The notes: generated by a model not told the origin, from the letters alone. 64,000 nt of DNA from Clostridia bacterium (GCA_017524615.1 JAFXVJ010000050.1:25133-89132), one strand, 5' to 3'; counted from the first letter of the stretch, positions 25,187 through 35,100 are shown. Numbers and translations: made by a program.

Positions 25187-28100
25187 ATGCAGTGGACGGC
25201 GGGACAGAAGGCGGCCATCGACGCGCGAAACGACAGCGTGCTGGTCAGCGCGGCGGCGGGATCCGGAAAAACAGCGGTGCTGGTCGAGCGGGTGATGTCG
25301 CTGCTTCGGGAGGGCGGCCAGATCGACCGGATGCTGATCGTCACCTTCACCCGCGCGGCGGCGGGCGAAATGCGGGAGCGCATCGGCCGGCGGCTGGAGG
25401 AGGAAGGGGCGGAAAGCGCCCATCTGCGCCGCCAGGCCCTGCGGCTGAACCGGGCGGCCATCTGCACGCTGCATGTGTTTTGCGCCCGGGTGCTCCGGGA
25501 CCACTTTCAGGCGGCGGGGGTGGACCCCATGGCCCGCATCGCCGATGAACAGCGGCTCTCCTCCCTGCGGCAGCGGGCGCTGGACGAGGTGATGGAGGCC
25601 ATGTACGCCGATCCTGACCCGGACGAGCAGGCCCTGATGCTGCAATTGGAGGATGGGCAGATCACGGCGCTGGTCGGGCAGCTGTATGATTTTTTGATGG
25701 CCCAGGCCGATCCCTGGGAGTGGGCGGAACGCATGTGCCGGGAGGAAAGGGCCGGGCTGTCGGCCTGGATGCCCAGCCTGGAGGCGCTGTGCCGGGAACA
25801 ACTGCTGGGCGCTCAGGAGCTACTGCCTGAAATGGCGGCCATTCTGCATCGGAGCGACGGGCCGGACCGCTATATCCCGGCCTTTGACGCGGACAGCGCC
25901 ATGATGGCCCAATTGCTGGCCGAGGCGGAGGCTGGCACCCTGACGGGCGGAAAAACCGCCTTCGCCCGCCTGAGCACAAAAAAGCCCTCCCCCCAGGAAA
26001 ACCCGGAGGCGGCGGAGCAATACAAGCTGCTCAGGGAGGAATGGAAGGAACGGGTCAAGGCGGCCCGGGCCATGCTGCCGGAGGACATGGAGCGGGCCGG
26101 GGCGGACATCCTGCACACCCTGCCGGCCCTGCGGGCGCTGTGCGGGCTGGCTAAAAAACTGGACGAAAGGTATTTTGCCCTCAAACAGGCGCGGAACGAC
26201 CTGGATTACAGCGACCTGGAGCATCTGACGCTGAAGGCCTTGAAGGATCCCGGGGTGCGCAGGGCGGTGGCGGAGCGGTTTGACGCGCTGTTCATTGATG
26301 AATACCAGGATGTGTCCGACATTCAGGAGGCCATTTTGCGCGCCCTGCACGAAGACGCCGGAAACACCCTGTTTATGGTGGGGGATGTGAAGCAGAGCAT
26401 TTACCGGTTCCGCCTGGCCGATCCCACCCTGTTTCTGCAGAAATACCGGGATTATTCCACCGCGGCGGATGCCCGGGAACGGAAAATCCTGCTGCAGCAG
26501 AATTTTCGCTCCGATGAAAATGTGCTGCTGGCGGTAAACCAGGTCTTCCGCCATGCCATGCGGGAAAAGGAAACGGAAATCGAATACAACGAGGCCGCCA
26601 TGCTGCGCCCCGGCGGCGGCCAACCCCTGGGCGCGCCGGTGGAGATCCATTTGATCCGCGGCCCGGAGGAAGAAGGGGAGGAAGGCTCCGGGGAGCTGAG
26701 GCAGGGCTATCGCTGCGAGGCGGCCTTCGTGGCCAAACGGATCAAGGAATTGATGCGCCTGGCCACCGTGCGGGAGGGCGGCGCCGAACGCCCCATGCGC
26801 TACCGGGATATCGCCCTGCTGCTGCGCAACGTGTCGGGACGGGCGCCCTTCATCGCGCGCACCTTGCAGGCCGAGGGCATTCCGGTGTACAGCGATGCCG
26901 ACGCTCAGTTTTTCGATCTGCCGGAGGTGGCGGATCTGATGAACCTGCTGCGGGTGATCGACAATCCCTTCCAGGATATCCCGCTTCTGTCCGCGCTGCG
27001 CTGCCCGTGCTTTGGGTTCACGGAGGAGGAATTGGCGCGGATCCGCCTGGTGGATCGGGCGCCCGGCATGCCCTTCCACGCGGCGTTCCTCGCCGTGATG
27101 GAAAAGGATGGCCCCCTGGCCCGGAAGGCGAAAGCCACCTGGGATCAGCTGGCGGAGTGGCGGTTTCTGTCCCTGAATCTGCCGGTGGATCAATTGGTGT
27201 GGCAGGTGCTGGAGGAAAGTGGGCTGTATATGCGGGCCGGAGCCATGGAGGACGGCGAACTGCGTCAGGCGAACCTGCGCCTGCTGGCCGAGCGCGCCCA
27301 GGGCGACAGCGCCCGGGAGGGGCTGAATGCCTTCCTGCGGGAAACGGGACGGCTGCGAGCCTCCGACGACGGCAAGGCCGCGAAAACCTTGGGAGAAAAT
27401 GAGGATGTGGTGCGCATCCTGACGCTGCATAAATCCAAAGGGCTGGAGTTTCCGGTGGTGTTCCTGCTGGAGGGCGCCCGGAATTTCCGCCTGGGCGGGG
27501 AAGGGCTGCTGCGGCTGCACAGCCGGTATGGTATGGCCCTGCAGTTTATCGACGGGGAACAGCGCGTGACCCGGGACACCTGCGCCTTACGGGCCCTGGA
27601 CGGCATCGGCGTGCGGGAAGGAAGGGCGGAGGAAGCGCGGCTGCTGTACGTGGGCATGACCAGAGCCAGGGAACGGCTGATCCTGGTGGGATCGCCCCGA
27701 AAGCTGCAGGACGCGCTGGACAATTGGCGCAGGCCTGCCACGGCCTTTGCCGCCGGCAGCGCCAAATGCATGCTGGACTGGGTGATGGTCAGCCTGGGCG
27801 GCTTCCGGCAGGGGGAAACCATCGCGGAAAACGGCAGTGTGTGGCATATGTGCTTGGAGCAGGCGGAGGATCTGTCCCTCCAGTCATCCGGGCATACCGT
27901 GCAATTGCCGCCCCTGGCCGACACGCCGCCGGACGGCCGGATTGCCGCCCGGCTCAGCCGGGTGCCGCCGCCCCAGCCGCCGCTGAAGACATCGGTCACC
28001 GCCATTGCCAAAAAGCTGCGCACGGACAGCGACGATTGGGAATCCCCGGCGGACAAGCGCCGCCTGCCGGAGGAGGCGGCCGTGCCCGCCTTCCTGCAGG

Positions 28101-28633
28101 AGGAACACATCACCGCCGCCCAGCGCGGCACCGTCACCCATCGGGTGCTGGGGCTGATGGATTACGCCTTGGTGCGGCAGGGGAAAATCGCCGCGGCGCT
28201 GGACATCCTGGAACAGCGCGGGCTGCTGACGGAGACGGAGCGCCTGTCCGTCCGCGTGGACTGGCTGAAGCGTTTCTTTGCCTCCCCTGTGGGCCGGCGC
28301 GCCCTGGCGGCGGATCAGGTGCACAGGGAATGGGCGTTTAACATGAAATGCCGGGGCCAGGGACTCGTGCAGGGCGTGATCGACCTGTGTTTCGTGGAAA
28401 ACGGGCAATGGGTGCTGGTGGATTATAAAACCGACCGGGCCGACGGGGAGGAACTGCTGCGCCGCTATGCCCTGCAGCTGCAGTGGTACAGCCGGGCCCT
28501 GGAAAGCATCACGGGCCGGCTCGTCGCCGAAACGCTGGTTTTTGGCCTGCGTTCCGGCCAGGCCTATGCTGTGCCCATGGGCGGCAGCGCGGAGGACGCG
28601 GCTGCCCGGGCGGAATCGCCGGACGGCCCGTGA
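25187..28633 (+). CDS. addA: ATP-dependent helicase/nuclease subunit A (AddA)
   Basis: 1148-residue UvrD-type helicase with C-terminal nuclease, the AddA subunit of the AddAB double-strand-break end-resection enzyme. Motifs: VSAAAGSGKTAVLVERV (Walker A), VTFTRAAAGEMRERI, FIDEYQDVSDIQ (II), FMVGDVKQSIYRFR (III), QNFRSDENVL (IV), LTLHKSKGLEFPVVFL (V), LLYVGMTRARERL (VI), and the RecB-family nuclease GVIDLCFVENGQWVLVDYKTD. GGAGG precedes ATG 25187. AddB, usually immediately upstream, is not present in this window. Confidence 0.95.
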   Translation: MQWTAGQKAAIDARNDSVLVSAAAGSGKTAVLVERVMSLLREGGQIDRMLIVTFTRAAAGEMRERIGRRLEEEGAESAHLRRQALRLNRAAICTLHVFCARVLRDHFQAAGVDPMARIADEQRLSSLRQRALDEVMEAMYADPDPDEQALMLQLEDGQITALVGQLYDFLMAQADPWEWAERMCREERAGLSAWMPSLEALCREQLLGAQELLPEMAAILHRSDGPDRYIPAFDADSAMMAQLLAEAEAGTLTGGKTAFARLSTKKPSPQENPEAAEQYKLLREEWKERVKAARAMLPEDMERAGADILHTLPALRALCGLAKKLDERYFALKQARNDLDYSDLEHLTLKALKDPGVRRAVAERFDALFIDEYQDVSDIQEAILRALHEDAGNTLFMVGDVKQSIYRFRLADPTLFLQKYRDYSTAADARERKILLQQNFRSDENVLLAVNQVFRHAMREKETEIEYNEAAMLRPGGGQPLGAPVEIHLIRGPEEEGEEGSGELRQGYRCEAAFVAKRIKELMRLATVREGGAERPMRYRDIALLLRNVSGRAPFIARTLQAEGIPVYSDADAQFFDLPEVADLMNLLRVIDNPFQDIPLLSALRCPCFGFTEEELARIRLVDRAPGMPFHAAFLAVMEKDGPLARKAKATWDQLAEWRFLSLNLPVDQLVWQVLEESGLYMRAGAMEDGELRQANLRLLAERAQGDSAREGLNAFLRETGRLRASDDGKAAKTLGENEDVVRILTLHKSKGLEFPVVFLLEGARNFRLGGEGLLRLHSRYGMALQFIDGEQRVTRDTCALRALDGIGVREGRAEEARLLYVGMTRARERLILVGSPRKLQDALDNWRRPATAFAAGSAKCMLDWVMVSLGGFRQGETIAENGSVWHMCLEQAEDLSLQSSGHTVQLPPLADTPPDGRIAARLSRVPPPQPPLKTSVTAIAKKLRTDSDDWESPADKRRLPEEAAVPAFLQEEHITAAQRGTVTHRVLGLMDYALVRQGKIAAALDILEQRGLLTETERLSVRVDWLKRFFASPVGRRALAADQVHREWAFNMKCRGQGLVQGVIDLCFVENGQWVLVDYKTDRADGEELLRRYALQLQWYSRALESITGRLVAETLVFGLRSGQAYAVPMGGSAEDAAARAESPDGP

Positions 28634-28718
28634 CGGGATCGGGCTTGCTGTCCGATGGGCGCTCAAAGCCTTACGGGAAAAGCGTTTGCAACCTCAAATG
28701 CGGGAAGGAGAAATACAG

Positions 28719-28937
28719 ATGGCGTTCTTCAAAAAGCAGGGGCCAGCCCTGCGGTTCGATCCTCAAACTCAGGAACCGGCAGTGCGCAAAAGCATTTGCA
28801 CCGGGGAAATGACCGTGGGCTTTATTGAAAAAAGCACCGGCAGATTTCTCGACCTGATGCGGGTGGACCGGGCCGGTCTGGAGGATTTCTGCCGCCGGAC
28901 CGGGACGGAGCCGGATCAGATCAAAACGATTTACTGA
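28719..28937 (+). CDS. Small conserved clostridial-type protein, unknown function
   Basis: 72 residues: MAFFKKQGPALRFDPQTQEP, then a CTGEMTVGFIEKSTGRFLDL core. GGAAGGAG lies 8 bases upstream of the ATG. No membrane segment. I do not recognise a named domain; codon use and ribosome site support a real gene, possibly cotranscribed with addA (85 bases after its stop). Confidence 0.75.
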   Translation: MAFFKKQGPALRFDPQTQEPAVRKSICTGEMTVGFIEKSTGRFLDLMRVDRAGLEDFCRRTGTEPDQIKTIY

Positions 28938-29079
28938 TGCCGGCATGGCGATACGGCATGCCGTCCGGGCGTCCGATGCGCGGCCGGGCGGGGTTTCACC
29001 GTGCTTCCGGCGGGCGGCAGAGCCATAAAATTCTTTCCAAAAAACTTGGCAAATTGGGCGATTCTTCCCATCCCGACCC

Positions 29080-29108
29080 TTGCCAACCGCATAAAAATCC
29101 TGTATAAT
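29080..29108 (+). promoter_or_regulatory. Promoter of ppdK
   Basis: TTGCCA (29080-29085), 17-base spacer, TATAAT (29103-29108). Confidence 0.75.
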
Positions 29109-29189
29109 CAGGTAGGGACGCGAATATGGCCTTTTTGGTCTGTATGCTCCCATAAAATGTATTCCAATTCCGAAAGGAGATAGATCCCC

Positions 29190-31832
29190 ATGGGCAAGAA
29201 GTACGTATACCTGTTTACCGAAGGGAATGCTACCATGCGCGAACTGCTGGGCGGCAAGGGCGCTAATCTGGCCGAAATGACCAACATCGGCCTGCCGGTT
29301 CCCCAGGGCTTCACCATTTCTACCGAAGCATGCACCCAGTACTATGAGGACGGCCGGAAGATCAACGATGAAATCATGGCCGAAATCATGGCCAACGTGG
29401 AAAAAATGGAACAGATCAACGGCAAGAAGTTCGGCGATCTGGAAAATCCCCTGCTGGTTTCCGTGCGCTCCGGCGCCCGCGCGTCCATGCCCGGCATGAT
29501 GGACACCATCCTGAACCTGGGCCTCAATGACGACGTGGTGGCCGCCATGATCAAGGGCAACCCTGATCCCAAGTTCGAGCGTTTCGTGTACGACTGCTAT
29601 CGCCGCTTCATCCAGATGTTCTCCGACGTGGTCATGGAAGTGGGCAAGAAGTACTTTGAGGCCCTGATCGACGAAATGAAGGAAAAGAAGGGCGTTACCT
29701 TCGACACCGACCTGACCGCCGCCGACCTCAAGGAGCTGGCCGGGCAATTCAAAGCCGAGTATAAAAAGCAGCTGGGCGAAGAATTCCCCTCCGATCCCAA
29801 GGTGCAGCTGTATGAAGCCATCCGCGCCGTATTCCGTTCCTGGGACAACCCCCGGGCCAATGTGTACCGCATGGATCATGACATCCCCTATTCCTGGGGC
29901 ACGGCCGTGAACGTGATGCCCATGGTGTTCGGCAACCTGAACGAGAATTCCGGCACCGGCGTGGCCTTCACCCGCAATCCCGCCACCGGCGAAAAAGTGC
30001 TGATGGGCGAATTCCTGACCAACGCCCAGGGCGAAGACGTGGTGGCCGGCGTGCGCACCCCCATGCCCATCTCCCAGATGGAAGAAAAATTCCCCGAAGC
30101 GTACAAGCAGTTCGTGGAAGTGTGCCGCATCCTGGAAGACCATTACCGCGACATGCAGGATATGGAATTCACCGTGGAAAACGGCAAGCTGTATATGCTC
30201 CAGTGCCGCAGCGGCAAGCGTACCGCCCAGGCCGCCATCAAGATCGCCTGCGATCTGATCGACGAAAAGATGATCAGCGAAGAAGAAGCGCTGATGCAGA
30301 TCGACGCCAAATCCCTGGATATGCTGCTACATCCCACCTTTGATCAGAAGGCCCTGAAGGCCGCTAAGCCCGTGGGCAAGGGCATCGCCGCTTCCCCCGG
30401 CGCCGCCGCCGGCCACATCGTGTTCACCGCCGAAGACGCCGTGGAGCATGGCAAGAAGGGCGAAAAGGTCGTTCTGGTCCGCCTGGAAACCAGCCCCGAG
30501 GATATCGAAGGCATGAAGTTCGCGCAGGGCATCCTCACCGTCCGCGGCGGCCAGACCAGCCACGCGGCCGTGGTGGCCCGCGGCATGGGCACCTGCTGCG
30601 TATCCGGCTGCGGCGACATCAAGATGGACGAAGCCAACAAGTGCTTCACCCTGGCCGGCAAGACCTATCGCGAGGGCGACGAAATCTCTCTGGACGGCAG
30701 CACCGGCAACATCTACGGCGAACTGATCCCCACCGTGCCCGCCGATCCCAACAGCGGCTACTTCGGCCGCATCATGGAGCTGGCCGACAAGTACAAGACC
30801 ATGGGCGTGCGCACCAATGCCGACACCCCCAAGGACGCCCGTCAGGCCGCTTCCTTCGGCGCGCAGGGCATCGGCTTGTGCCGTACCGAGCATATGTTCT
30901 TCGGCCCCGACCGCATTCCCGCTTTCCGCGAAATGATCTGCGCTGAAACCGTGGAAGAGCGCAAGGCCGCTTTGGACAAGATCGAGCCCATGCAGCAGGC
31001 TGACTTCGAAGGCCTGTTCGAGGCGCTGGGCGGATATCCTGTCACCATCCGCTTCCTGGATCCCCCGCTGCATGAATTCGTGCCCACCGAAGAGGCCGAC
31101 ATCGAAGCCCTCGCCAAGGCGCAGGGCAAGACCGTGGCCTACATCAAGCAGGTCATTTCCGACCTCCACGAATTCAACCCCATGATGGGTCACCGCGGCT
31201 GCCGCCTGACCGTCACCTATCCCGAAATCGCCGTGATGCAGACCAACGCCATCATCAAGGCCGCGCTGGCCGTGCAGGGCCGTCATCCCGACTGGAATGT
31301 GGTGCCCGAGATCATGATCCCCCTGGTAGGCGAATTGAAGGAATACAAGTTCGTCAAGAGCATCGTGGTGGAGACTGCGGACAAGCTGATCAAGGATGCC
31401 GGCAGCGCCCTCAAGTACGAAGTGGGCACCATGATCGAAATCCCGCGCGCCGCCCTGACCGCGGACGAAATCGCCAAGGAAGCGGACTTCTTCTGCTTCG
31501 GCACCAACGACCTGACCCAGATGACCTTCGGCTTCTCCCGGGACGACGCCGGCAAGTTCCTGCCTGCTTACTACAGCAGCAAGATCTATGAGAGCGATCC
31601 CTTCTCCCGTCTGGACACGGTGGGCGTTGGCAAGCTGATGAAGATGGCCGTCACCATGGGCCACGAAGCCAACAGCAAGATCCATTGCGGCATCTGCGGC
31701 GAGCATGGCGGCGATCCGTCCTCCATCGAATTCTGCAACCAGATTGGCCTGAACTACGTCTCCTGCAGCCCCTTCCGGGTGCCCATCGCCCGTTTGGCTG
31801 CTGCCCAGGCTGCCATTAAGGCCAAGAAGTAA
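29190..31832 (+). CDS. ppdK: Pyruvate, phosphate dikinase
   Basis: Interconverts pyruvate + ATP + phosphate and phosphoenolpyruvate + AMP + diphosphate; in anaerobic Clostridia it commonly serves glycolysis with diphosphate. 880 residues, full length. N-terminal nucleotide-binding domain (LLGGKGANLAEMT, VSVRSGARASMPGMMDTILN), central phosphohistidine domain with LTVRGGQTSHAAVVARGMG (catalytic His), and C-terminal PEP-binding TIM barrel ending CGICGEHGGDPSSI (catalytic Cys). GAAAGGAG precedes the ATG. Monocistronic with promoter and terminator visible. Confidence 0.98.
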   Translation: MGKKYVYLFTEGNATMRELLGGKGANLAEMTNIGLPVPQGFTISTEACTQYYEDGRKINDEIMAEIMANVEKMEQINGKKFGDLENPLLVSVRSGARASMPGMMDTILNLGLNDDVVAAMIKGNPDPKFERFVYDCYRRFIQMFSDVVMEVGKKYFEALIDEMKEKKGVTFDTDLTAADLKELAGQFKAEYKKQLGEEFPSDPKVQLYEAIRAVFRSWDNPRANVYRMDHDIPYSWGTAVNVMPMVFGNLNENSGTGVAFTRNPATGEKVLMGEFLTNAQGEDVVAGVRTPMPISQMEEKFPEAYKQFVEVCRILEDHYRDMQDMEFTVENGKLYMLQCRSGKRTAQAAIKIACDLIDEKMISEEEALMQIDAKSLDMLLHPTFDQKALKAAKPVGKGIAASPGAAAGHIVFTAEDAVEHGKKGEKVVLVRLETSPEDIEGMKFAQGILTVRGGQTSHAAVVARGMGTCCVSGCGDIKMDEANKCFTLAGKTYREGDEISLDGSTGNIYGELIPTVPADPNSGYFGRIMELADKYKTMGVRTNADTPKDARQAASFGAQGIGLCRTEHMFFGPDRIPAFREMICAETVEERKAALDKIEPMQQADFEGLFEALGGYPVTIRFLDPPLHEFVPTEEADIEALAKAQGKTVAYIKQVISDLHEFNPMMGHRGCRLTVTYPEIAVMQTNAIIKAALAVQGRHPDWNVVPEIMIPLVGELKEYKFVKSIVVETADKLIKDAGSALKYEVGTMIEIPRAALTADEIAKEADFFCFGTNDLTQMTFGFSRDDAGKFLPAYYSSKIYESDPFSRLDTVGVGKLMKMAVTMGHEANSKIHCGICGEHGGDPSSIEFCNQIGLNYVSCSPFRVPIARLAAAQAAIKAKK

Positions 31833-31854
31833 TCCGTCTTTGAACAGCAAAATG

Positions 31855-31880
31855 CCCCCGACAGCAATGCCGGGGGTTTT
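31855..31880 (+). terminator. Terminator of ppdK
   Basis: CCCCCG (31855-31860), ten-base loop, CGGGGG (31871-31876), then TTTTCGTTTTC. Confidence 0.8.
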
Positions 31881-31931
31881 CGTTTTCTTTTTCGTTTCCT
31901 TGCGCAGGATGGATCCGCTGCCGCGGGGGCT

Positions 31932-31952
31932 CAGGGGCCGCGGAGGCCCCTG
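31932..31952. repeat. Interspersed GGGGCC palindrome, copy 3
   Basis: CAGGGGCC-GCGGA-GGCCCCTG, a perfect-arm copy of the palindrome at 2619 and 2731, located between the convergent ppdK and trpB genes. Confidence 0.6.
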
Positions 31953-31973
31953 AAGCGTTTCCGCATGCTGTCG

Positions 31974-33350
31974 TCAGTCTACCTGGGGCAGACGGGCGCG
32001 GTATTGGGCCAGTTCTTCGTCGGTGGGCACGTAATCGTCCATCTTGCCCTCGTGGAATTTCTCATACGCCACCATGTCGAAATAGCCGGTGCCGGTGAGG
32101 CCGAACACGAGGGTCTTTTCCTCGCCGGTCTCCTTGCACTTCATGGCCTCGTCGATGGCGACGCGGATGGCGTGGCTGCTTTCGGGCGCGGGCAGGATGC
32201 CCTCCACGCGGGCGAACATTTCCGCCGCTTCAAAGACGCGGGTCTGGGGCACGGACACGGCTTCCATCATGCCGTCGTCGTAGAGCTGGCTCAGCACCGG
32301 GCTCATGCCGTGGTAGCGCAGGCCGCCGGCGTGGTTGGGCGCGGGGATGAAATCGCTGCCCAGGGTGTACATCTTCGCCAGGGGGCACACCATGCCGGTG
32401 TCGCAGAAATCGTACGCGTAGACGCCGCGGGTCAGGCTGGGGCAGGAAGCGGGCTCGACCGCGATGATGCGGTAGTTCTTTTCGCCCCGCAGCTTTTCAC
32501 CCATGAAGGGGGAAATCAGGCCGCCCAGGTTGCTGCCGCCGCCGGCGCAGCCGATGATGATGTCGGGCGTCACGCCGTATTTGTCCAGCGCAGCCTTGGT
32601 TTCCAGGCCGATCACGCTCTGATGCAGCAGCACCTGATTCAGCACGCTGCCCAGCACGTAGCGGTAACCGGGATTGCCCACGGCCACCTCCACGGCCTCG
32701 GAAATGGCGCAGCCCAGGGAGCCGGTGGTGCCGGGATGCTCCGCCAGGATTTTGCGGCCCACCTGCGTGGTTTCAGAGGGGGAGGGGGTGACGGAAGCGC
32801 CGTAGGTGCGCATCACTTCACGGCGGAAGGGCTTTTGCTCATAGCTGACCTTTACCATGAACACCTTGCAGTCCAGCCCGAAATAGGAGCAGGCCATGCT
32901 CAGCGCGGTGCCCCACTGGCCGGCGCCGGTTTCCGTGGTGACGCCCTTCAGGCCCTGCTTCTTGGCGTAATAGGCCTGGGCGATGGCGGAATTGAGCTTG
33001 TGGCTGCCGGAGGTGTTGTTGCCCTCAAATTTGTAGTAGATCTTGGCGGGCGTCTGCAGCTTCTCTTCCAGGCAATAGGCGCGCACCAGTGGAGAGGGAC
33101 GGTACATTTTGTAGAAATCCTGAATATCCTGGGGGATGGGAATGAAGCGGTTTTCGTTGTCCAGCTCCTGAGCCACCAATTCCTCGCAGAATACCGCGCC
33201 GAGCTCCTGGGCGGTCATGGGCTGATGGGTGCCGGGGTTCAGCAGGGGAGCGGGCTTGTTTTTCATGTCAGCCCGCACATTGTACCAGGTCGTAGGGATT
33301 TCGTTTTCCTCCAGATAGATTTTGTAGGGGATCTTCTTCTCAATGGCCAT
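31974..33350 (-). CDS. trpB: Tryptophan synthase beta-like protein (TrpB2 type)
   Basis: PLP enzyme forming tryptophan from indole and serine. 458 residues with the longer TrpB2 architecture: N-terminal extension, RPSPLVRAYCLEEKLQTPA, the PLP-lysine segment NNTSGSHKLNSA (Lys in HK), ETGAGQWGTALSMAC, and the phosphate-binding GCAGGGSNLGGL. Start at 33350 follows AAAGGAG. No trpA or other trp gene is nearby, so it may salvage indole. A Trp-specific T-box controls it. Confidence 0.93.
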   Translation of the reverse strand: MAIEKKIPYKIYLEENEIPTTWYNVRADMKNKPAPLLNPGTHQPMTAQELGAVFCEELVAQELDNENRFIPIPQDIQDFYKMYRPSPLVRAYCLEEKLQTPAKIYYKFEGNNTSGSHKLNSAIAQAYYAKKQGLKGVTTETGAGQWGTALSMACSYFGLDCKVFMVKVSYEQKPFRREVMRTYGASVTPSPSETTQVGRKILAEHPGTTGSLGCAISEAVEVAVGNPGYRYVLGSVLNQVLLHQSVIGLETKAALDKYGVTPDIIIGCAGGGSNLGGLISPFMGEKLRGEKNYRIIAVEPASCPSLTRGVYAYDFCDTGMVCPLAKMYTLGSDFIPAPNHAGGLRYHGMSPVLSQLYDDGMMEAVSVPQTRVFEAAEMFARVEGILPAPESSHAIRVAIDEAMKCKETGEEKTLVFGLTGTGYFDMVAYEKFHEGKMDDYVPTDEELAQYRARLPQVD

Positions 33351-33375
33351 CGTATTGGCTCCTTTCTTCGGGACA

Positions 33376-33655
33376 GAAAAAACGATCCTGTCCCAGTGTT
33401 TTTTCGCTGGGACAGGATCGTGAAAATCCTGCGGTGCCACCCGGCTTGGCGCTTTCAGCGCCCGCTTTGCGCATACCTTTTGATATGCAGGCCCTTTTGA
33501 CGGCAGGCCACCCCGTCTCGCATACTGGGGAATCGCTTCCCGTTCCGCTCGCCCTCAGAAGTCCATTCGGCGCCGTGCTTTCTGCCGCCATCCCACCGCC
33601 GGCGGCTCTCTTGAGAAATACGGTCAGCGCTTACTTACCCTTCCTCAACGGTTTA
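33376..33655 (-). ncRNA. T-box leader, tryptophan specifier
   Basis: Minus-strand leader of trpB. The conserved T-box GGGTGGCACCGC (about 33431-33442) is followed by a strong terminator CGATCCTGTCCCAG / CTGGGACAGGATCG (33383-33420) and a T run. In stem I the specifier loop reads GAATGGACTTCTGAG, giving TGG (Trp) as specifier codon, matching the downstream gene. Uncharged tRNA-Trp should stabilise the antiterminator. Confidence 0.9.
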
Positions 33656-33659
33656 GCAT

Positions 33660-33688
33660 ATTCTATCATGGGCTTTTCCGGATGTCAA
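33660..33688 (-). promoter_or_regulatory. Promoter of the T-box trpB transcript
   Basis: Minus strand: TTGACA (33688-33683), 17-base spacer, TAGAAT (33665-33660), directly upstream of the T-box stem I. Confidence 0.85.
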
Positions 33689-33833
33689 TGGCCATTTGCG
33701 CGGAAAAATGTTTTTTCCCTGTATTTGACGAACAGCCGCGGCTGACGACCGAAAGACGGCAAACGGCGCTGCCCGCAGCAGACCGAGGCGCGCATCGGCC
33801 GGTCGGAAAGGCCCTTTCGGATTCCTTTCGCGC

Positions 33834-34841
33834 TTACAGCAGCACGATGCCGTTCTTTTCGCAGATCTCGCGGGTGGCGGCGTCCCAGTAGGAGGACTGC
33901 ACCTCGCCGATGTGAGCCTTGCCCAGCAGCAGCATGCACATGCGGCTCTGGCCGATGCCGCCGCCGATGGTGTAGGGCAATTCACCCTTGAGCAGCGCCC
34001 GGTGGAAGGGAAGCTGCCGGCGTTCCTCCTTCCCGGCCAGCTTCAATTGCCTGTCCAGGGATTCCGGCGACACGCGGATGCCCATGGAGGAAATTTCAAA
34101 AGCGCATCCGAGCAGCTCGTTCCAGAACATGATATCGCCGTTCAGATCCCAATCGTCGTAGTCGGGGGCGCGGCCGTCGTGGGGCTGGCCGGATCTCAGC
34201 TTGCCGCCGATTTGCAGGATGCAGGCGGTTTTGTGCTCCCACAGGAACAGGTTTTCCCGCTCCTTGGGGGTTTTTCCGGGATACAGATCCTCCAATTCTT
34301 GGGTGGTGATGAAGGTAACCTCGCGGCACAGCGCGGTTTTGATTTGGGGGTATTCCCACTTGATCCGATCCAGGGTGATGCAGATGGCGGTGACGATGCG
34401 CTCCATGGCGTCGCGCAGGGTGGCCATGGTGCGGTCCTCCTCGCGGATCACCTTTTCCCAGTCCCACTGATCCACATACACGGAATGCAGGTTATCCAGC
34501 GCTTCATCCCGGCGGATAGCGTTCATGTCGGTATACAGCCCTTCGCCCACGGGAAAATGATACCGGTGCAGGGCAAAGCGCTTCCATTTGGCCAGGGAGT
34601 GCACCACCTGCGCTTCCTCGCCAGTTTCCAGCATATCGAAAGAGACTGGCCTTTCGACGCCGTTCAGGTCGTCGTTCAGGCCGGAAGCCCCATCCACAAA
34701 TAAAGGGGCGGACACGCGCTTGAGGTTCAGCGCGTGGGACAAATTGCTTTGAAAGGTCTTGCGGATCAGATCAATGGCGGCCTGGGTTTCATACAGGGAC
34801 AGCGGGGAAACATATCCCGCCGGGACGATCACATGGCTCAT
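33834..34841 (-). CDS. asnA: Aspartate-ammonia ligase
   Basis: Ammonia-dependent asparagine synthetase related to class II aminoacyl-tRNA synthetases. 335 residues, family length. Signatures: VSFDMLETGEEAQVVHSLAKW, DMNAIRRDE, SVYVDQWDWEK, and the C-terminal LPYTIGGGIGQSRMCMLLL. GGAGG lies upstream of the ATG at 34841. Monocistronic and divergent from mscL. Confidence 0.97.
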   Translation of the reverse strand: MSHVIVPAGYVSPLSLYETQAAIDLIRKTFQSNLSHALNLKRVSAPLFVDGASGLNDDLNGVERPVSFDMLETGEEAQVVHSLAKWKRFALHRYHFPVGEGLYTDMNAIRRDEALDNLHSVYVDQWDWEKVIREEDRTMATLRDAMERIVTAICITLDRIKWEYPQIKTALCREVTFITTQELEDLYPGKTPKERENLFLWEHKTACILQIGGKLRSGQPHDGRAPDYDDWDLNGDIMFWNELLGCAFEISSMGIRVSPESLDRQLKLAGKEERRQLPFHRALLKGELPYTIGGGIGQSRMCMLLLGKAHIGEVQSSYWDAATREICEKNGIVLL

Positions 34842-34865
34842 AGCGGCGCCTCCTTTATTTCAATA

Positions 34866-34894
34866 AGGATAGCAAGGACGGGGGCGTTTGTCAA
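34866..34894 (-). promoter_or_regulatory. Promoter of asnA
   Basis: Minus strand: TTGACA (34894-34889), 17-base spacer, TATCCT (34871-34866). Confidence 0.75.
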
Positions 34895-35029
34895 TCCGGG
34901 CCCTGTTTTTTTCCTGCGTTTCTCCCGGCCGGCGCCGGATGGCGGGGAGAATCCTCCGCGCGGTCCGGGTCAGAACGTATTTCTTCTGCATTCTTCCGGC
35001 AGATTGCGGAATTTTCCTGCCGTCAAGGC

Positions 35030-35059
35030 TTGCGCCTCCGCGGGGAGGCGTGGTATAAT
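35030..35059 (+). promoter_or_regulatory. Promoter of mscL
   Basis: TTGCGC (35030-35035), 18-base spacer containing the palindrome CTCCGCGGGGAG, TATAAT (35054-35059). Confidence 0.7.
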
Positions 35060-35100
35060 ACTGTCAGGTGAAAACCGAAGATAAAGAAAGGGTGACTCAT

